From assembly GCA_030248215.1 (NCBI GenBank), contig JASANG010000358.1:62001-126000 (forward strand): a stretch of 64,000 nucleotides of DNA. Reading direction: 5' to 3'. Of this stretch, positions 1-13,121 are shown in pieces; the stretch's first letter is position 1, and the number at the start of each line of letters is the position of its first letter. The position numbers and the translations under genes were made by a program. Source of the stretch: Enoplolaimus lenunculus (lineage: Eukaryota > Nematoda > Enoplea > Enoplida > Thoracostomopsidae). Below the pieces are notes generated by a model, which was not told the DNA's origin, made no database searches, and saw only the letters and a list, made by a program, of their open reading frames with translations.

Positions 1-1753
1 TTTAAATTACTTAATACACTCTCGATATGAAGCATTGTTTATAAAAATTCGGTGCTTTAATCAAATGTTCGGGTATTTTCACTGTTCATGATGTAGTTAT
101 TTCTCCACATTCTGCTCACTTTGTTATTCTGTCAAATGATTGAGGGTATCGGGACTGCAAAAAATTGTCGATTTTTCGCGGACACTTTGTACTAAGCAGA
201 GAGTTGGAACGCTTTCAATTTTACATACTAGTGTATTACGACATCTGATTTTGAACGGTATTGTCTGAATGCCTTTGTGTGTGAAAAATTGATTGAAATG
301 CACAGTAGTTCTCGCACCATCATAAATTTATGGTTGTTAAGATATAAGTCATCACGTTTGTAGGAGTCACATAATGAAGTAACCTAAAGGTTCTATAAGC
401 ATCATGTATTAAATTTGCAATATAACCATCGGCTGAATTTCAATGAAGAATCGGCACATCACTGATTAAAAACACTGGTTCGCAAACCATACGTCAAATT
501 TCTAAAAATATTTTGTGATAATATTTTTAGTTAAAAGATAGATATTTTCACTTTTTTGATTCTGGTATACACTCAGTTGCACGATCCACGCAACCTAAAC
601 ACGGGTAGCGATTTGTTTTGTGAATGTAATTACCATAAATACTGTGAGAATCGTGCGTGCAAGGCTTCACGGGCAGTACAATCTTATCAGTTTTACAAAA
701 TGCTTAAAAAGTTATAGCAATACTGTGGCATTGTTTGTGTTTATTATATTTATTTTAAACGACTTGACTTTTGTTTTATCAGGCCCATTGTTATTATTTT
801 AAAATACTAGTGCTTTAAATTAGCCACACACGCTAAATCCGGCGTACCTACTTTCTCTGCAGGTTCAGAGGGGTAGCTAATTAATGTCACTGGCTGAATA
901 GAAAGGTGCTGTGGATGGTTTGAGGAAATTTTCGGAAAATACAACGAATGTGCTTATATTTGAGAAATAGTACAACTTGGATGTTAAGTTCCTACTACAT
1001 TTTTAATATATACAGTGTACATTAATATGTGGTGTGCAACAAATACGGAATAAATTAGGCAAAGGTATACCTTATCTGAACTCCTTTGGAATTCCATGAA
1101 AAGCTGTCTGTCCTATATATTTAAACAGCTTAGTTCAAGAGTACCATTTTTATGGCTGCGTGTCCAATAGTTCAATCGTTATGCACCCGAATTCGTTATA
1201 CCGCTTTAGTGGTTGTACTTACATGTTTTATATAGTAAAAGTAAATTTAAAGGATTATAACTTTTGAACCAAGGGCCCTGTAGTCTTTAAACTTTACCGC
1301 TGGAACTCTGCACATTTGTTTCCATAAAATGAACCGTTTTTTTACTAAATGCTTAAAGTGTCTGTGTTCCGTATCGAAACAGAATTTTATCGACGTTATT
1401 GAGTTTTAATTTTTAAAAGAAGAAGCTCTGTCGAATTGCACATTCTTTTGTAGATGGGACAATCTTGCTAGATTTCAGCGGTACTGCAAATGCTTTTGTA
1501 TAATTTATTTTAGTGTGTTGTGATGTTTTGCTAATTCCGTCAAATATTTCTGTTTATAAGTAAACTATATTGAGTAGCGTATTTATTTGAGTAGGTCGTT
1601 GCCTGTGTTTGTTCTGTTTGCATGCAGTAATTTATCGTTTTATTATGATTGTTAACTTGCACCATGTTTTTGTTAGCCCTTTTCTTTGTTTATTTCGCAA
1701 TGGATGCTACAGTTTTGGAAATGCGGCGAACCAAACAAGGGAATGCAGTCCCT
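1..1753. other. No gene seen (probable syntaxin intron)
   Basis: AT-rich sequence with no supportable exon on either strand. If the exon at 2521 is the last one of a + strand syntaxin gene, this stretch should be part of its final intron. I looked for a SNARE-motif exon here and did not find one. Confidence 0.5.
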
Positions 1754-2081
1754 GGGTGCAGCCGGAGGTCTACCTCCGGCAGAAAATAAGCCTGCGGCCC
1801 CGGTAGAATGTTGTCCGGAGGTTCCGACAATTTCGGTAGTTAAATTTTGCGACATTTATTTGTTTAGCGCGTTTTGTTTTACTTTAGTCACAATTTCTAG
1901 CTAAGAATTTCCGAAATTTTGCAGAAAATTAGCGTAAAATCAAGCAGCTTAACAACATAATACAGACATTGGCTAAGTAACATTAACTAATTGACCATCA
2001 TATTTACTACCTAATGTCACACACGGCTGCGGCAAGTTTTGTCGACCTCCGGCTCCGGTATTTTTCACTTCCGGTTGCCCC
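1754..2081. repeat. MITE family J, long copy
   Basis: The left end reads GGGTGCAGCCGGAGGT and the right end is its near reverse complement (CACTTCCGGTTGCCCC). A short copy with the same ends, GGGTGCAACCGGAGG and CCGGTTGCACC, lies at 12265-12349. Both have TTTTTCA just inside the right end. No transposase is coded. Confidence 0.55.
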
Positions 2082-2520
2082 TGCTGTGCCCAACTATACA
2101 CCGTCGTTCAAGAAATTCGATACATACATTTTCTTATCTTTCTCAACAATATGTTTCCTAGCATTTTTCCAGGCAAGCAATATTGCTGCGTGAATAGCTA
2201 ACTGTGAATGCATAGCGTAACAGTTCATATAACTTTTCGAGGTTAAAAATATTTACTGTGGCTTAACTCTGAAGTTTTGCACAAATAGTTCCAGCTTTGA
2301 CCACTATAGCAATCAGTAAGCACAGGAAATTTTTCGGACTAATTTTCTAAACGGATAAGTACAAGCTATTTTTGTAAACTATCTATAATGAGATAAAACT
2401 AACTTTTCCGGGTACACAAAATTGCGATTCCGTGTCAAAAAACATACACGGTTTCTTGGGTGTCATCGAGATGGGATTTTAATTCATTTGCAAATAAAAC
2501 TAATAAACTTATATTTTCAG

Positions 2521-2598
2521 AAGAAAATCATGATGATAGTATGCGTGATTATCGTCCTTGTAATCCTGGGTATCATTATTTCGACATACATTCCATGA
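2521..2598 (+). CDS. Syntaxin (Qa-SNARE), last exon: transmembrane anchor
   Basis: After a good acceptor (ATATTTTCAG) an open frame of 25 codons runs to TGA at 2596-2598. It encodes KKIMMIVCVIIVLVILGIII followed by STYIP. This matches in sequence, length and position the C-terminal membrane anchor of syntaxin 1/2/3, which in animals is a separate last exon starting just after the SKARR juxtamembrane residues. Syntaxins are target-membrane SNAREs that drive vesicle fusion; the anchor holds the coiled-coil SNARE motif at the plasma membrane. The SNARE motif and Habc exons are not visible in the 2.5 kb upstream, so the rest of the gene must lie beyond the left edge. Syntaxin 1, 2 and 3 genes in vertebrates use alternative anchor exons, so this could be one of several. 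The short length limits certainty. Confidence 0.7.
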   Translation, partial: KKIMMIVCVIIVLVILGIIISTYIP

Positions 2599-5500
2599 CA
2601 GTAAAACACGCGAGACGACCTGGTACTACTGTATTTTGCCACAATGTTGTATCCTGTGTCCCACGTCAACCTTTTAACCGTTTCGTTCGGCCGCGAATGT
2701 GAAACCTTTATACATTACCAGATCCGTCAACAACAACGGGATGTGTTGTATCCTGATGTCATTGTTCTTCCATCGACATATATTTCAGCAAAGATATAGC
2801 CGTATTTGTTCAGTATTCGTCGCCGTCAAACGCACAGTCTAGTCATATTTTGTGTTAAATTTTGTGTGTGTTGTCAAAATCATATATCTGACAATCTCGG
2901 TTTGGTAGTGTTTCTGCTATCGCCCTGGTTCATCCGGCGCATATATTCAAATTAATGCCAATTTAACTGTTTAAAACGAGTCTCTCAAAATATTATGAAC
3001 CATTGGCTGGATTTCTGAAACCATACTTAAACACGACTTAGGACTTAAGTACGTGTTAAGTAATTACTGAACAATTTTATCGTTTTTAAAAGCTTACTTA
3101 AGTTAATACTTTAATCGCTGACTAAATTTGTTGTATTACAGACTAACAGCTCAGACATACAAACTTTAATCTAACTAAAACGGTAGACTCGTGGTGCCTT
3201 TTTAATGTGAAGCAAACCTATTAATTTTTTTATTATGAGAATGGCTCATTTTTGGCGTTTGTCTGTTTTTGTTCGAAAAGTTAAGTATTTACTTAAGTTG
3301 AGAAACCCATCCAATGTTTAACAGAAATTGAGATAAATTTTAGTAAAATTTATCATCTAGGTAAAATACTGGCTAATATTTATGCATTCACAGTGGCGGT
3401 AGGTGAAAAGTCACAACATTGATTTTTAAAAGATAATATCTATAACCCTTGACACATTCTTATTAACGTCAAGATACCTTACGGATTGCCTAACTATATA
3501 TTATATTATTTTACTGCCAGTGTCACGTTTTATAAATTGCTTGTTTTTGAAGGTTTAGATGTAGGCCCGCAGACAGCTCACCTTGCTGGGGGGGGGCTAA
3601 AAAATTTTCAGCAGGAGCATACATGGGCTTTCGTTGACTTACAAGCAAGGTTGAAAATTGTCTAGGGGAGGGGAAAAATTTTTCCGGAGAAACTGAGCCC
3701 CCCTTGCCCCTCCCCTTGGCTACAGATCCGTTTAGATAGATACTGTTTCTAATCACATCAGACATGATTGTAAACGCACAGAACCTGCTGTAGTGTACTG
3801 CTGGCGCGTAGTAAAATAGGAAATTAATCCGAATTTTAAACTATAACTGTTGTGTGATTTAGACTTGCGGTAAAAATCATATAGCAGTGTAAGTTTTGGT
3901 CGATTCACGCTGCCGAAAATGGACTTATCTTAACAAAAACTGTCCACTATGCATAAGGCTAAAACTTATGCACATACATAAGCATCCTGGTTATTATTTT
4001 TCTCAGTCTCAGTATAAACAGCCTCTTGTTTTTTCTACCTCAAAAATAATTAACAATTTGTCAACGATTTTAGTGGCAAAATGTTAAGATGTATTTTATA
4101 CATACACTTCACATTTTCTAGTGGGTATTTTATACCTATATTTCACATTTTCTATTGGGTGGTCATTAGATTTATCTAAGCGTGATTTAAAGATGTAAAA
4201 TTTATATAAGTTGTATTTGTTTGACTTAACCGTTTCATAAAATGTGTGCATTGTGTGGCTTGCGTTGTTTTCAATATATTTATGCGTATATAACAGTTTT
4301 CGTGTGATTAATTACGTACATTTTAGGCTTTTGTAGACTTTCCCGTCGCAGGTTTTGAAATTTTTAAATTTCGGCATAATTTAAGCTTGGGATCAGGCAA
4401 ACGCTTTTACGTGTGAGTTTATAGGTGAAAGCTTGCGGGGTAAAGTGTACATCAGCCAGATTTTACTTGAGTTGGAACATGTTTGACGAACTGAATAATG
4501 TTACAGTCGTAATTGTGGGAATGTATATTAACTTTTGAACAAATGCTTCTGCATTCAAAATGGTTGAACCCATTTCAATGTTGTTTTTCACAATGAGCAA
4601 GCAATATGTTTCCAAGATATATTCTAGTTTGCATATCTGATTTTGAATATATTTAAAACTACCATGTACCTTAGTCTGAAAGCCTGTTCTTTACTAAACT
4701 CTATCGTTATTGCTAAAGAGTTTATCCACTTTGGCTTAAAAATAACAATCATTCGTCCATTTGAAAACCTTTGTTATGATTTAATTTGGCTGTACGCGTT
4801 CCACAACTAAAAATTGTAAAAATGGAATGAAAATTTGAATTTTTTTCAATTGTGATTTTTGATAAAAAGTAATGTTTCAGTTTGATTTCTAGAAAACCCA
4901 AAGCATAAAACCTTGATTCCCTGGTCGTCTATTGCTCCAGTTTTACAGTTTCTAGTGCTAATTTTTGAATAATTTTCAATGCAGCCATATTTATTTGCAA
5001 ATATCGTTCAAAGACATGTTCGTTTATAATTAGATCGAGTTCAGGGCGAGAGCTAAAAGGATTTCGTTTGACGTGCGCCCGCGAAAGCATATTAAGAGTA
5101 TAGCAACTTGGCAATAAAAATGGTTCGGTATAATAAGTTTAAAGCGACATTTCAATCCGTCTGGTTCTGGTTCACTTTTTGTTGAAATGAAACACCATAG
5201 CAGCCAAATTGTACGGTAGTGGCGTTGATAAATGAGCATAAACGTAGCGATAAAGTATAATATATAAGTTGAGGTTGACATAACAATATGGACGTTACAG
5301 CTATACTGAAACGTTTTGGTCAAAATAATGCTTATTTCAAAAGCTACGGGATAGAGCTGGCTTTGGTAGCGAGATGATACGGTTCATTTCTTAGTACATG
5401 AACTTGTGTGACCGTGTCTTTGGAATGGGTAGTTATATTCTGTTCTACAAAAATATTGACCAACAGGTTTCGTATGCTTTCAATTGTTTAAATTCCTAAA

Positions 5501-7712
5501 AACCTGTGGGTAAAAATAGCAACGGTTTATGCTCATAGCTACTCGTTTGAGCCTCCATTACGCTTGATCGATATCCGATCACTGGTGTAAGTATTAATAA
5601 TTGCGACCTGTACTGTTTTGTACGTTTGCGTGTAATATATTTTGGGTTAAGTTCAGGTTTGATGTAATTCATTAATTTCTGTGTTATAATCAGTACATAA
5701 TGGTTTATATTTTAATATTTTAGAGCGAAAGCTTAACATAGTATCAATTTAGCCTCCCGGTTTGGTTTAAAAGTAATAAATAATTTTATACACATAATAT
5801 TGTAACATTTGTAACAATTTTATCTAGCTAAGTATTTTTTACTTTCATAGAACTTACGTTTTTGTATCATATAAAAACGTGACCACGATTCAAATTTTTT
5901 AATCGAGCAATTCATTTATTCAAAACATATTTATTTGTTCAAGCATTCAGGTTGGATATTCCGCATAGAGTTAATTTATCACGAACATAGTCATTGTAAA
6001 CGTACCAGAATGCAGGGAGACAATAGCATAAAAGGAAAAGCCAATGCTGTAGCTATATCCCGAATAAAGGGTACGAGAGCTGCTGAAGTTCGTATACACG
6101 TTTGCGAACGCTAATGGTAATGGTGTATATGTTCCAGGCGCGTATACAATCAGCGACAGGAGGGATATATCTTCTGTTACACGATTTCAGAAGAAACGAC
6201 AAAAAAGCATATTTACAGGCTTCAAAATATAACCTGCTTGATCTCAGATAACAAAAAATTTCTCGTTGGCCATGCTGGCTCGTAACAAACTTTTAAATGA
6301 CGCTATTCTCCCCCGAAATGAAATCTCGGCTACGCTGCTGACATACGCGCCAAACTAGGAACCATATATGTTGTATGGGCATGTTTTTGTCTTGGTTCTG
6401 CGCTTCTGTACGAAGCTGTACAGTTTAGTGTGTAGTACTAGCCTGAATGCGTGGTTAAGTAGAGATCTGCCACATTTAAAGCAACTACCGAAACTATGCT
6501 ATATAGGGTTCAGACTAGGAGCAATTAGGGATGGTATATGGGATAGACTTGCTGCCTATATTAGTTATTTATCCAAATGTTCAATGTGAAAATATTCAAA
6601 AATGAAATTGCGGAAAAAAATGATTGAGCTTAAGCGTTTAATATAGATTCTATTACTTTATTGATTCGGAAAGCGGTGCGTGTATGAAGCGGTTAATTTG
6701 TGTCTTAACATGTTAAGTTAACTACAGCATTGCTTGCGGGCATCAATAGTTACTCAAAATGAGTTTAGCATAAACTGTGTTGATCAATTTATGTTGGATA
6801 CAGGATTAAACTATTAATGTTTTAACAAAGAAATTTGTTGGTCTCACGCCTGTCATCCAGATTACAGTTTCGCTAGTCAGGGCTTACTAGAGTTTTCAAA
6901 CATAAAAACGTTAAGTGCGTAATAACATTTTTAGGAAACCAAAAATTGTCCAAATGTTGAGCAAAAATTTCGATATTTAGACGCACTTGTATTGTTTTGT
7001 ATCTTTTCGGTGGCTGTCAATCTTTAATCTACTTGGTTGTGCTATGCATTTATATTTACTCACAATTATGTATTTCTTATCTATTTTTACGAAACTGTCT
7101 TGTTTAGTATAACGATTTTGTAGTGGTTTCTGTATTTTATATTTCAACAGTTCTTCGTTCAGGAAGCACTGCGCGTCTGTGAGAACAATATTTCGACGGC
7201 AATGGTTAATGTTAATAAGCCCATGATGATTAAAGGGTGTCAGTTTTAACAGCAATAAATGGATACTGAGACACCTTGGATAATGGATATAACGTTATTC
7301 TTGGCTAAATATTTTAACGTTTCTGTGTGAAAATTAGTCATCATCAAACAAACTTTAGGTGCTGTATGCTGAAATTGTTTCGTCTCGTTGTCAAATATGA
7401 TTAACACTCTAAGGAAAGTTTGATCGGTCATGGAAAAGTTGATCACGAACTTGTTAATGACGCGAAATGTCGTCATGGTGTGCTTTCAGCTTTTTTGTCC
7501 GCCCTTACCTAAAATCTATGTGTATGTGTCTAGCCGGAGCGTAGCCAGGATTTCAGTTCAGAAAAGTATAACTTTATAGAAAAGAAAATCCTTAAACTCA
7601 AGGATCTATAAAGATATGCTAAACCCTGTTAAAATGCTTTTTTATTGTTTTTTCAGATGATTCGGGATGGGATATAAACGTTTGTATCCCTCCCTTTGTA
7701 TGATACCTATTT
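2599..7712. other. Gene-free stretch, 3' side of syntaxin exon
   Basis: The start should be syntaxin 3'UTR, although no clear nearby polyadenylation signal was picked out. The rest is AT-rich with only short, unsupported reading frames. One repeat copy at 3557-3737 is listed separately. Confidence 0.5.
3557..3737 (+). repeat. Dispersed repeat family K, copy 1
   Basis: Contains GGCCCGCAGACAGCTCACC, a G-run, TTACAAGCAAGG and AAAATTTTTCC in the same order as copies at 52330-52515, 55235-55375 (reverse) and 58140-58280 (reverse). Ends in CCCTTGGCTAC. Non-coding; probably a short DNA transposon. Confidence 0.5.
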
Positions 7713-7998
7713 GTGCCCATGTTACTTTAAGGGGTGTCCAGGTTTCGGGTGGGTCTATGAAAGTGTAGGATTAGATTCTAGATTATTATTGTTTTGCTTT
7801 GGCTTCGGCGTAGGCTCAGGCTTACGCTTAGGAACACATTTTTGCAACGCTTAGGCTTAGGAATACGCTTACGAACACATTTTTGCAACGCTTAGGCTTA
7901 GGCTTAGGAATACGCTTAGGAACACATTTTTGCAACGCTTAGGCTTAGGCTTAGGAATACGCTTAATCTACTGTTACGCCCTTAAAAGTAACATTGGC
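7713..7998 (+). repeat. MITE family C (TTAGGC core, hAT-like)
   Basis: The left end GCCCATGTTACTTTAAGGGG is mirrored by the right end CCTTAAAAGTAACATTGGC. The flanks ACCTATTT (7705-7712) and CCCTATTT (7999-8006) form an 8-bp target duplication with one mismatch, as hAT elements make. The middle is a degenerate TTAGGC/TTACGC hexamer array interrupted by AACACATTTTTGCAACG spacers. Confidence 0.7.
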
Positions 7999-9403
7999 CC
8001 CTATTTGTTTAAAACTGATTTAAGTGTACCAAGTCGTCAAATTCAGCACGAAACAATCCATTTTCGGTTTGTGGTAATTGACCGTGTTATCACATGACAC
8101 GTTTGATGTATATATCTATAGTTATTTATGCTGTGTTTTACTTTGTTTACTAATGATTAAAATTGTTATCTCCGTAGTATGCTAAACATGCTAATAGAAG
8201 GATGACAAAACATTTTTCGGGCGAGCATGCGGTTGAAATAACAAGCTTGCAAGAAGACCTGAAACTTTTGTAGGTCGTCAAAATTTTTGTAGACGAGCTA
8301 AGCCCAACAGTATGACTTTACGGATAAGGGCCTGTTAATTGTTTAAATATTGTCCGCGTTCAAATTACAGGTTATCGTTTAACCATTATCAGGCTAAAAT
8401 GTCACATTTTTAGCAGAAAATTTTATCAAAATTTTTGTTTGATGAATAGAAACTAAACTTGTTCAAGTGTTTGCCGATCTTTAATTGTCATTTACCGAAC
8501 TCTGGAGGTCTGTCATCTGATGCGTGCATCGATATTTGTTATGTTTAGTTGTATTGTTTTTGATGTATTTTGTTGATTAATATAAATGTATAATGTTAAT
8601 CTCTTGTACCATCGACGTATATATATATACTTATAAAAGAACTATTATGGCTTATTGTGATTCAATTATATTCCATTTGCAGCTGATCATTAAAAAATTA
8701 TTAATTGCTCTGATAGAATTGTTTAGTTTTGGCGTAGCTCATGTACTGCTGCTTTTATAGTTTTATGGTATAGTTATTCCACAATTAAGGGTTTGTTTTC
8801 GTACAATCATAATGTATCCTGTCTGACTCATGAAAATCTTCTGTATCTACAGATTAACTACTGTAATTCTCGAACTATTTAATTAACGGATTCTGTGTTC
8901 ACAATTTATTCAAGTGAAAAATGTTAAGCGGCGAACAGTGCTCGTATAGTGGCATTATTTTAGTAGATGAACTGGAATTTATAGTGTAATGTACGTTTCG
9001 GCGTAGTCTAATTTTGGCGAGTGCAAATTTAGCTTTAATTCTGATTCAGAGAAAAGTCCATTTTAGTGATTATATAAATAGTGGTTATGGGGGCATTTGT
9101 CAAAGCTGTTATAATCTATTTTTTGTCACCAACTTTTGACTGCAGCAAAACGAGTTAAGTATACCTTAGTTTCAGATATTAATTAAAACGAGAGTTAATC
9201 ATTAAATTACATACCATAATCTATCCTGTATTCGCTGAATGAATGTCTTTTTCACGTGTGCAAGTTTTTGCAGCTACAACTTGCTGGATTAATGCACATG
9301 CAGGACTTGCTGCATAGCATTTTTGTTTGACTGTAGCTTCAATTAATGAAATATGCATACTTCATGAAACTGACCATGGTTTTGGAAACATACCACCTTA
9401 ATA
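7999..9403. other. Gene-free stretch
   Basis: AT-rich, no supportable gene or recognisable repeat copy on either strand. Confidence 0.5.
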
Positions 9404-9848
9404 GTACTGTTGGGTCCCAAATATGAGGGGGGCTGATATTTATTTGGCCTCTCAAGAGGGTACCCACCGTTATTCGGTTACGGACTTGTTTTTCTAACCC
9501 GCCCTCCGTCGCCCTTCGTTACTGATATATATCCGGTATTGCAACTATCCGTTGAATTAAACGTTTACTAGTCTTGTATCAAAAATTTAAGCGATAATGC
9601 AAGGTAATACTTGCTAATGTTCTGTCAAAACTTAAGTATACCTTAAAGATTCAAACTCAACTTTTTGATCCTGGAGTCATTTATGCACTACAATTTGGGA
9701 TAATTGACATTTATGGATTCTAATTAGGGTTTAGGGACTCTATCTGCTTACTTACGGATTCTTATTACGGATACGGACTCCTATTGATTGAAACCCAAAA
9801 TGGTAACCCTCCTCATATTACCCCTGTCTTATTCGGGTCACTACGGTA
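9404..9848. repeat. MITE family B (TA-flanked), copy 1
   Basis: A diverged copy with ends TACTGTTGGGTCCCAAATATG and TATTCGGGTCACTACGGTA. The family consensus terminal repeat begins CTGTAGTGACCCGAATAAGA inside a TA dinucleotide. Internal landmarks shared by all copies are GGTACCC near one end, TTATTCGGTTACGGACT, and a block with GACTCTAATTAGGGTTTAGG and GGATACGGACTC. Confidence 0.7.
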
Positions 9849-12264
9849 AATTTCAATTTGCTGGTTCAAAAGTTCATTGTTTTCTTATAGGTGTCGAGAA
9901 AGTTTTAGAGCATGTAAGCGTGAACAGGGCCACATATACGGTATCGTCCGGAAACATTAACTTTTCAAAAACATCTCAGGAAATGCTCGCGTATAGTGGT
10001 TACTTACACTTTGTTTAAATTTGTTGCTGAGGTTGCATCCCAGAATTTATAAGGGATTTGAATGTTTGCTTACAAAAACATGCAGTTTTGGTCAGCTGCC
10101 TGTTAACCAAGTCGCAAGTGGGTAAAAGCTGCACATGTAAACCTGATTTTTAACATATTTTGTGCTCATCGAAAGTTTCCGTCGGAATTCGTTTGCTGGT
10201 GCATGTCCTTTCCTCTAAGAAAGTTGATTATGTTTTCTGTAATTTCAAGTATTTAAAACATGCAGTACATGTTGTTTTGTTTCTCAACTGTAATACAAAA
10301 GGTTAAAATGTAACGAACCCAAACTGAACGTTCATATGATTTGTTTATGTGGCTGAATTTTTAGAATAAAAATTTTGCTATAACAGCGTTTATTGTTATA
10401 TAAAAACCAGTGGGACAAAAGCATATATCAACTGTTCATAGTTGCTGTATAAGTACAATTGAAGCCTAATTGCATGATTATAGGGCAGTAGCATGTACAT
10501 TAATATTTTAAGCTTTAGTACAAAACCTAAGCCGAACTATATAGATTTGTTGAACACAAGTTGTAGACCACGTGCTAATCCGGTATATTGCTGCTGTAAA
10601 GCACTGCACATTTTCATTTATTTCATTTGTATACATGCTAAACTGTGCCATAAATGTTTTGCTTGATTAATATAAGCACATTTACGCGTGAGAACGGAAA
10701 AAATGTTGGGTCCTGAATCGTTTAGGAGTTTTGCGGTATATTAACGTATTTTACAGGGAGTCACAAAAGCAAGTTTTGTGGATAATGTAGCATGCTATAT
10801 CAAGCAGTGAAACAATCAGACAAATGCATTTACATATGTGTAAAGTCTCGTGATAAAGCTAGTCTATTGGGCAGTGCTATGCCCTGACGACAACCAGGGT
10901 GTAACTGAATAGCCGTTTCCGGTAAAAATCGGTATCCGTTTGTTTTGAAACGCCTGTTTTTGAAAAAACTGAAACACATTTGTGCGGGTACATTTGCAAA
11001 AAATTGAGGGACTTACAGTAAAATGTAGTTTACAGCATGGTTGATTATTATTTTTCAGCAACTTCAAAAGCTTCAGCGTGCAAAACACATGCTATTTTAT
11101 TTCGTCGAGGGCTTAATACAATACTGCAGGATTTTATTTGTTTTTAACAAATGCTTCACAGATTTGAAATTCATTTATAAATAATTGAGCAGGGCCAGGT
11201 ATCTAAGCGGCATCAACGTGTACCTACGAATTACTATGAGTTATGTATATTAAGTGCTGTGAATATCAAATATAGTGATGATTATTCTGAAGCAAATGTG
11301 TGCTTAAGGTTCCATTGCACCTGCCGCTTTCAATAAAAAGCGATTATTAAGTGCTGCTCTCTGTAGACATTATGTGTACCTTTGTGTCCAAAAACTCGGT
11401 ACGCGTTTGTGGTGCTCGTAGCGTATGGTGTACGCTAATGCCCTTAGCAGTTGATCTACGTTCTTTGAACGCACAACCATGGGCGTAGTTAAGATTTGGC
11501 GCAGGGGGTTGGGTTGTGTCACCAATAGTGATTATGGAAGGGCGAATATATTTCTCTCAGCTATAAGATATTTAGTCATTGCAGAAATAATTTTAAAAAT
11601 TATTAGCAACTATGATCCCTTTATATACACGCATAGAGCTATGCGTCTTATAGCTCGCACCAGAAAGTTAGTTTTGCTATATTACAAAAACATAAAGTGT
11701 ATGTACATCTGCGAAAAAGGAAGCCTAAACACATTGGTTGGGGCCAGCACAGTCGGTGATTGTGACAACCGACTATATTTAAATGTATACTATGCAAAAG
11801 GCCCTATTTCTGTGCTGAGTTTTCACAAGTGACGGAAAATACACGCATTGGAGGCAACTAAAGGTGACCTTGGTGGCCACACGCCATTGACTATCTGTAT
11901 ACGTTTGCGATTATATACAGATGCCAACTTCATCAAAGGCAAAATGTGACAGTTTTAAATAGTTTGCCGTTACACGAGAGTTTGGGTGTACAGGTTGCCG
12001 CTATATGTGTCTGACGCATTACAAGGCCCGCCCTTATTTTCACAGCTGCATACGGTGTTCGTCTGTGGCTTTCGAATAAAAACTTAAAACTGCCTCTGTC
12101 GCGGGTTTAGTTAGATTATGTGTTGACGATTCTGCTACTGATAAAGTGTTGCGCTTGAGGCGTATGTTGGTTTTCGTGGGAATGATTACTAAATGAACAG
12201 TATAAACGTGTGTAGAAATGCATGTCTCGTTGCGAGAAGTGCAGCCAGAATTTGATTCCGAGCA
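9849..12264. other. Gene-free stretch
   Basis: The longest open frame (117 codons, 11479-11832 +) has no recognisable domain, no coding-like context and no splice partners. I do not call it a gene. Confidence 0.45.
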
Positions 12265-12349
12265 GGGTGCAACCGGAGGTCGGCCTCTGGTTTCGACATA
12301 TATATTATGTTGCCCCCCAGCTGCCCTATTTTTCATCTCCGGTTGCACC
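12265..12349. repeat. MITE family J, short copy
   Basis: GGGTGCAACCGGAGGTCGG on the left and ATCTCCGGTTGCACC on the right form an inverted repeat only 85 bp apart, with the same ends as the copy at 1754-2081. Confidence 0.55.
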
Positions 12350-12713
12350 TTGATTTCACAGCCATTCATTCTCAAAGGTTTGATCTCTAACGCCAACAAG
12401 TTTACTCTAAAGCCTGTATAAAGTTTGTTTTGCGTCTCCAAAAGCTTCGGAAGTGGACGTTATTCCTTTATTACCGGTGTTACAACTTTTCGTCATACGA
12501 AATATTCCACTTGAGTTGCTAATTGCAATCTCCAATAAAAAAATCAGTTTTTAGCTTTGCGTTCACGTTATTAACAGCCAATGTATTAAGCTCGTGTGGT
12601 TGCTTAATGTTTAACGTTACGCAGGCGCAAAAACGGTCATTTTTTGCGTACTTTTAATTTTGTTTTTCTGTATCATTCTATTTTTATGTGCTAGCTAAAA
12701 ACCAAAGTATATG

Positions 12714-13121
12714 TACTGTAGTGACCCGAACAAGAGGGGTAGGGTAATAAGAGGATGGTTCCTATATTGAGTCTCAACCAAAAGCAGTCCGTATCCCGAA
12801 TAAGACTCCGTAAGCGGATAGAGTCCCTAAAACCCTAGTTAGAGTCCGTAAATGTCAATTATCCCAAATTATAGCGCATAGTTGAGTTCGAAACTTTAAG
12901 CGTACTTAACTTTTGAAAGTACATTCCTAAGTAACCTTGCATTATCGGTCAAGCCATTGACAAAAGACGAATAAACGTTTAATACATGGGTGTTAGGTCA
13001 AACTAACAAAAGGCGGCGGAGGGCGGGTTAAAAATAAATAACAGTCCGTAACCGAATAACAGGAGGTACCCTCTGGAGAGGCCAAAAAATATTAGCCCCC
13101 CTTATTCGGATCACTACGGTA
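12714..13121. repeat. MITE family B, copy 2
   Basis: The ends TACTGTAGTGACCCGAACAA and TTATTCGGATCACTACGGTA are inverted repeats with TA at the outer edge. The full internal landmark set is present (GTATCCCGAATAAGACTCC block, CCGTAACCGAATAACAGG, GGTACCCTCTGGAGAGGCC). Confidence 0.75.

Noticed and set aside
11479-11832. 117-codon + strand open frame
   Set aside because: No domain, no compositional coding signal, no splice partners; length is compatible with chance in this much sequence.
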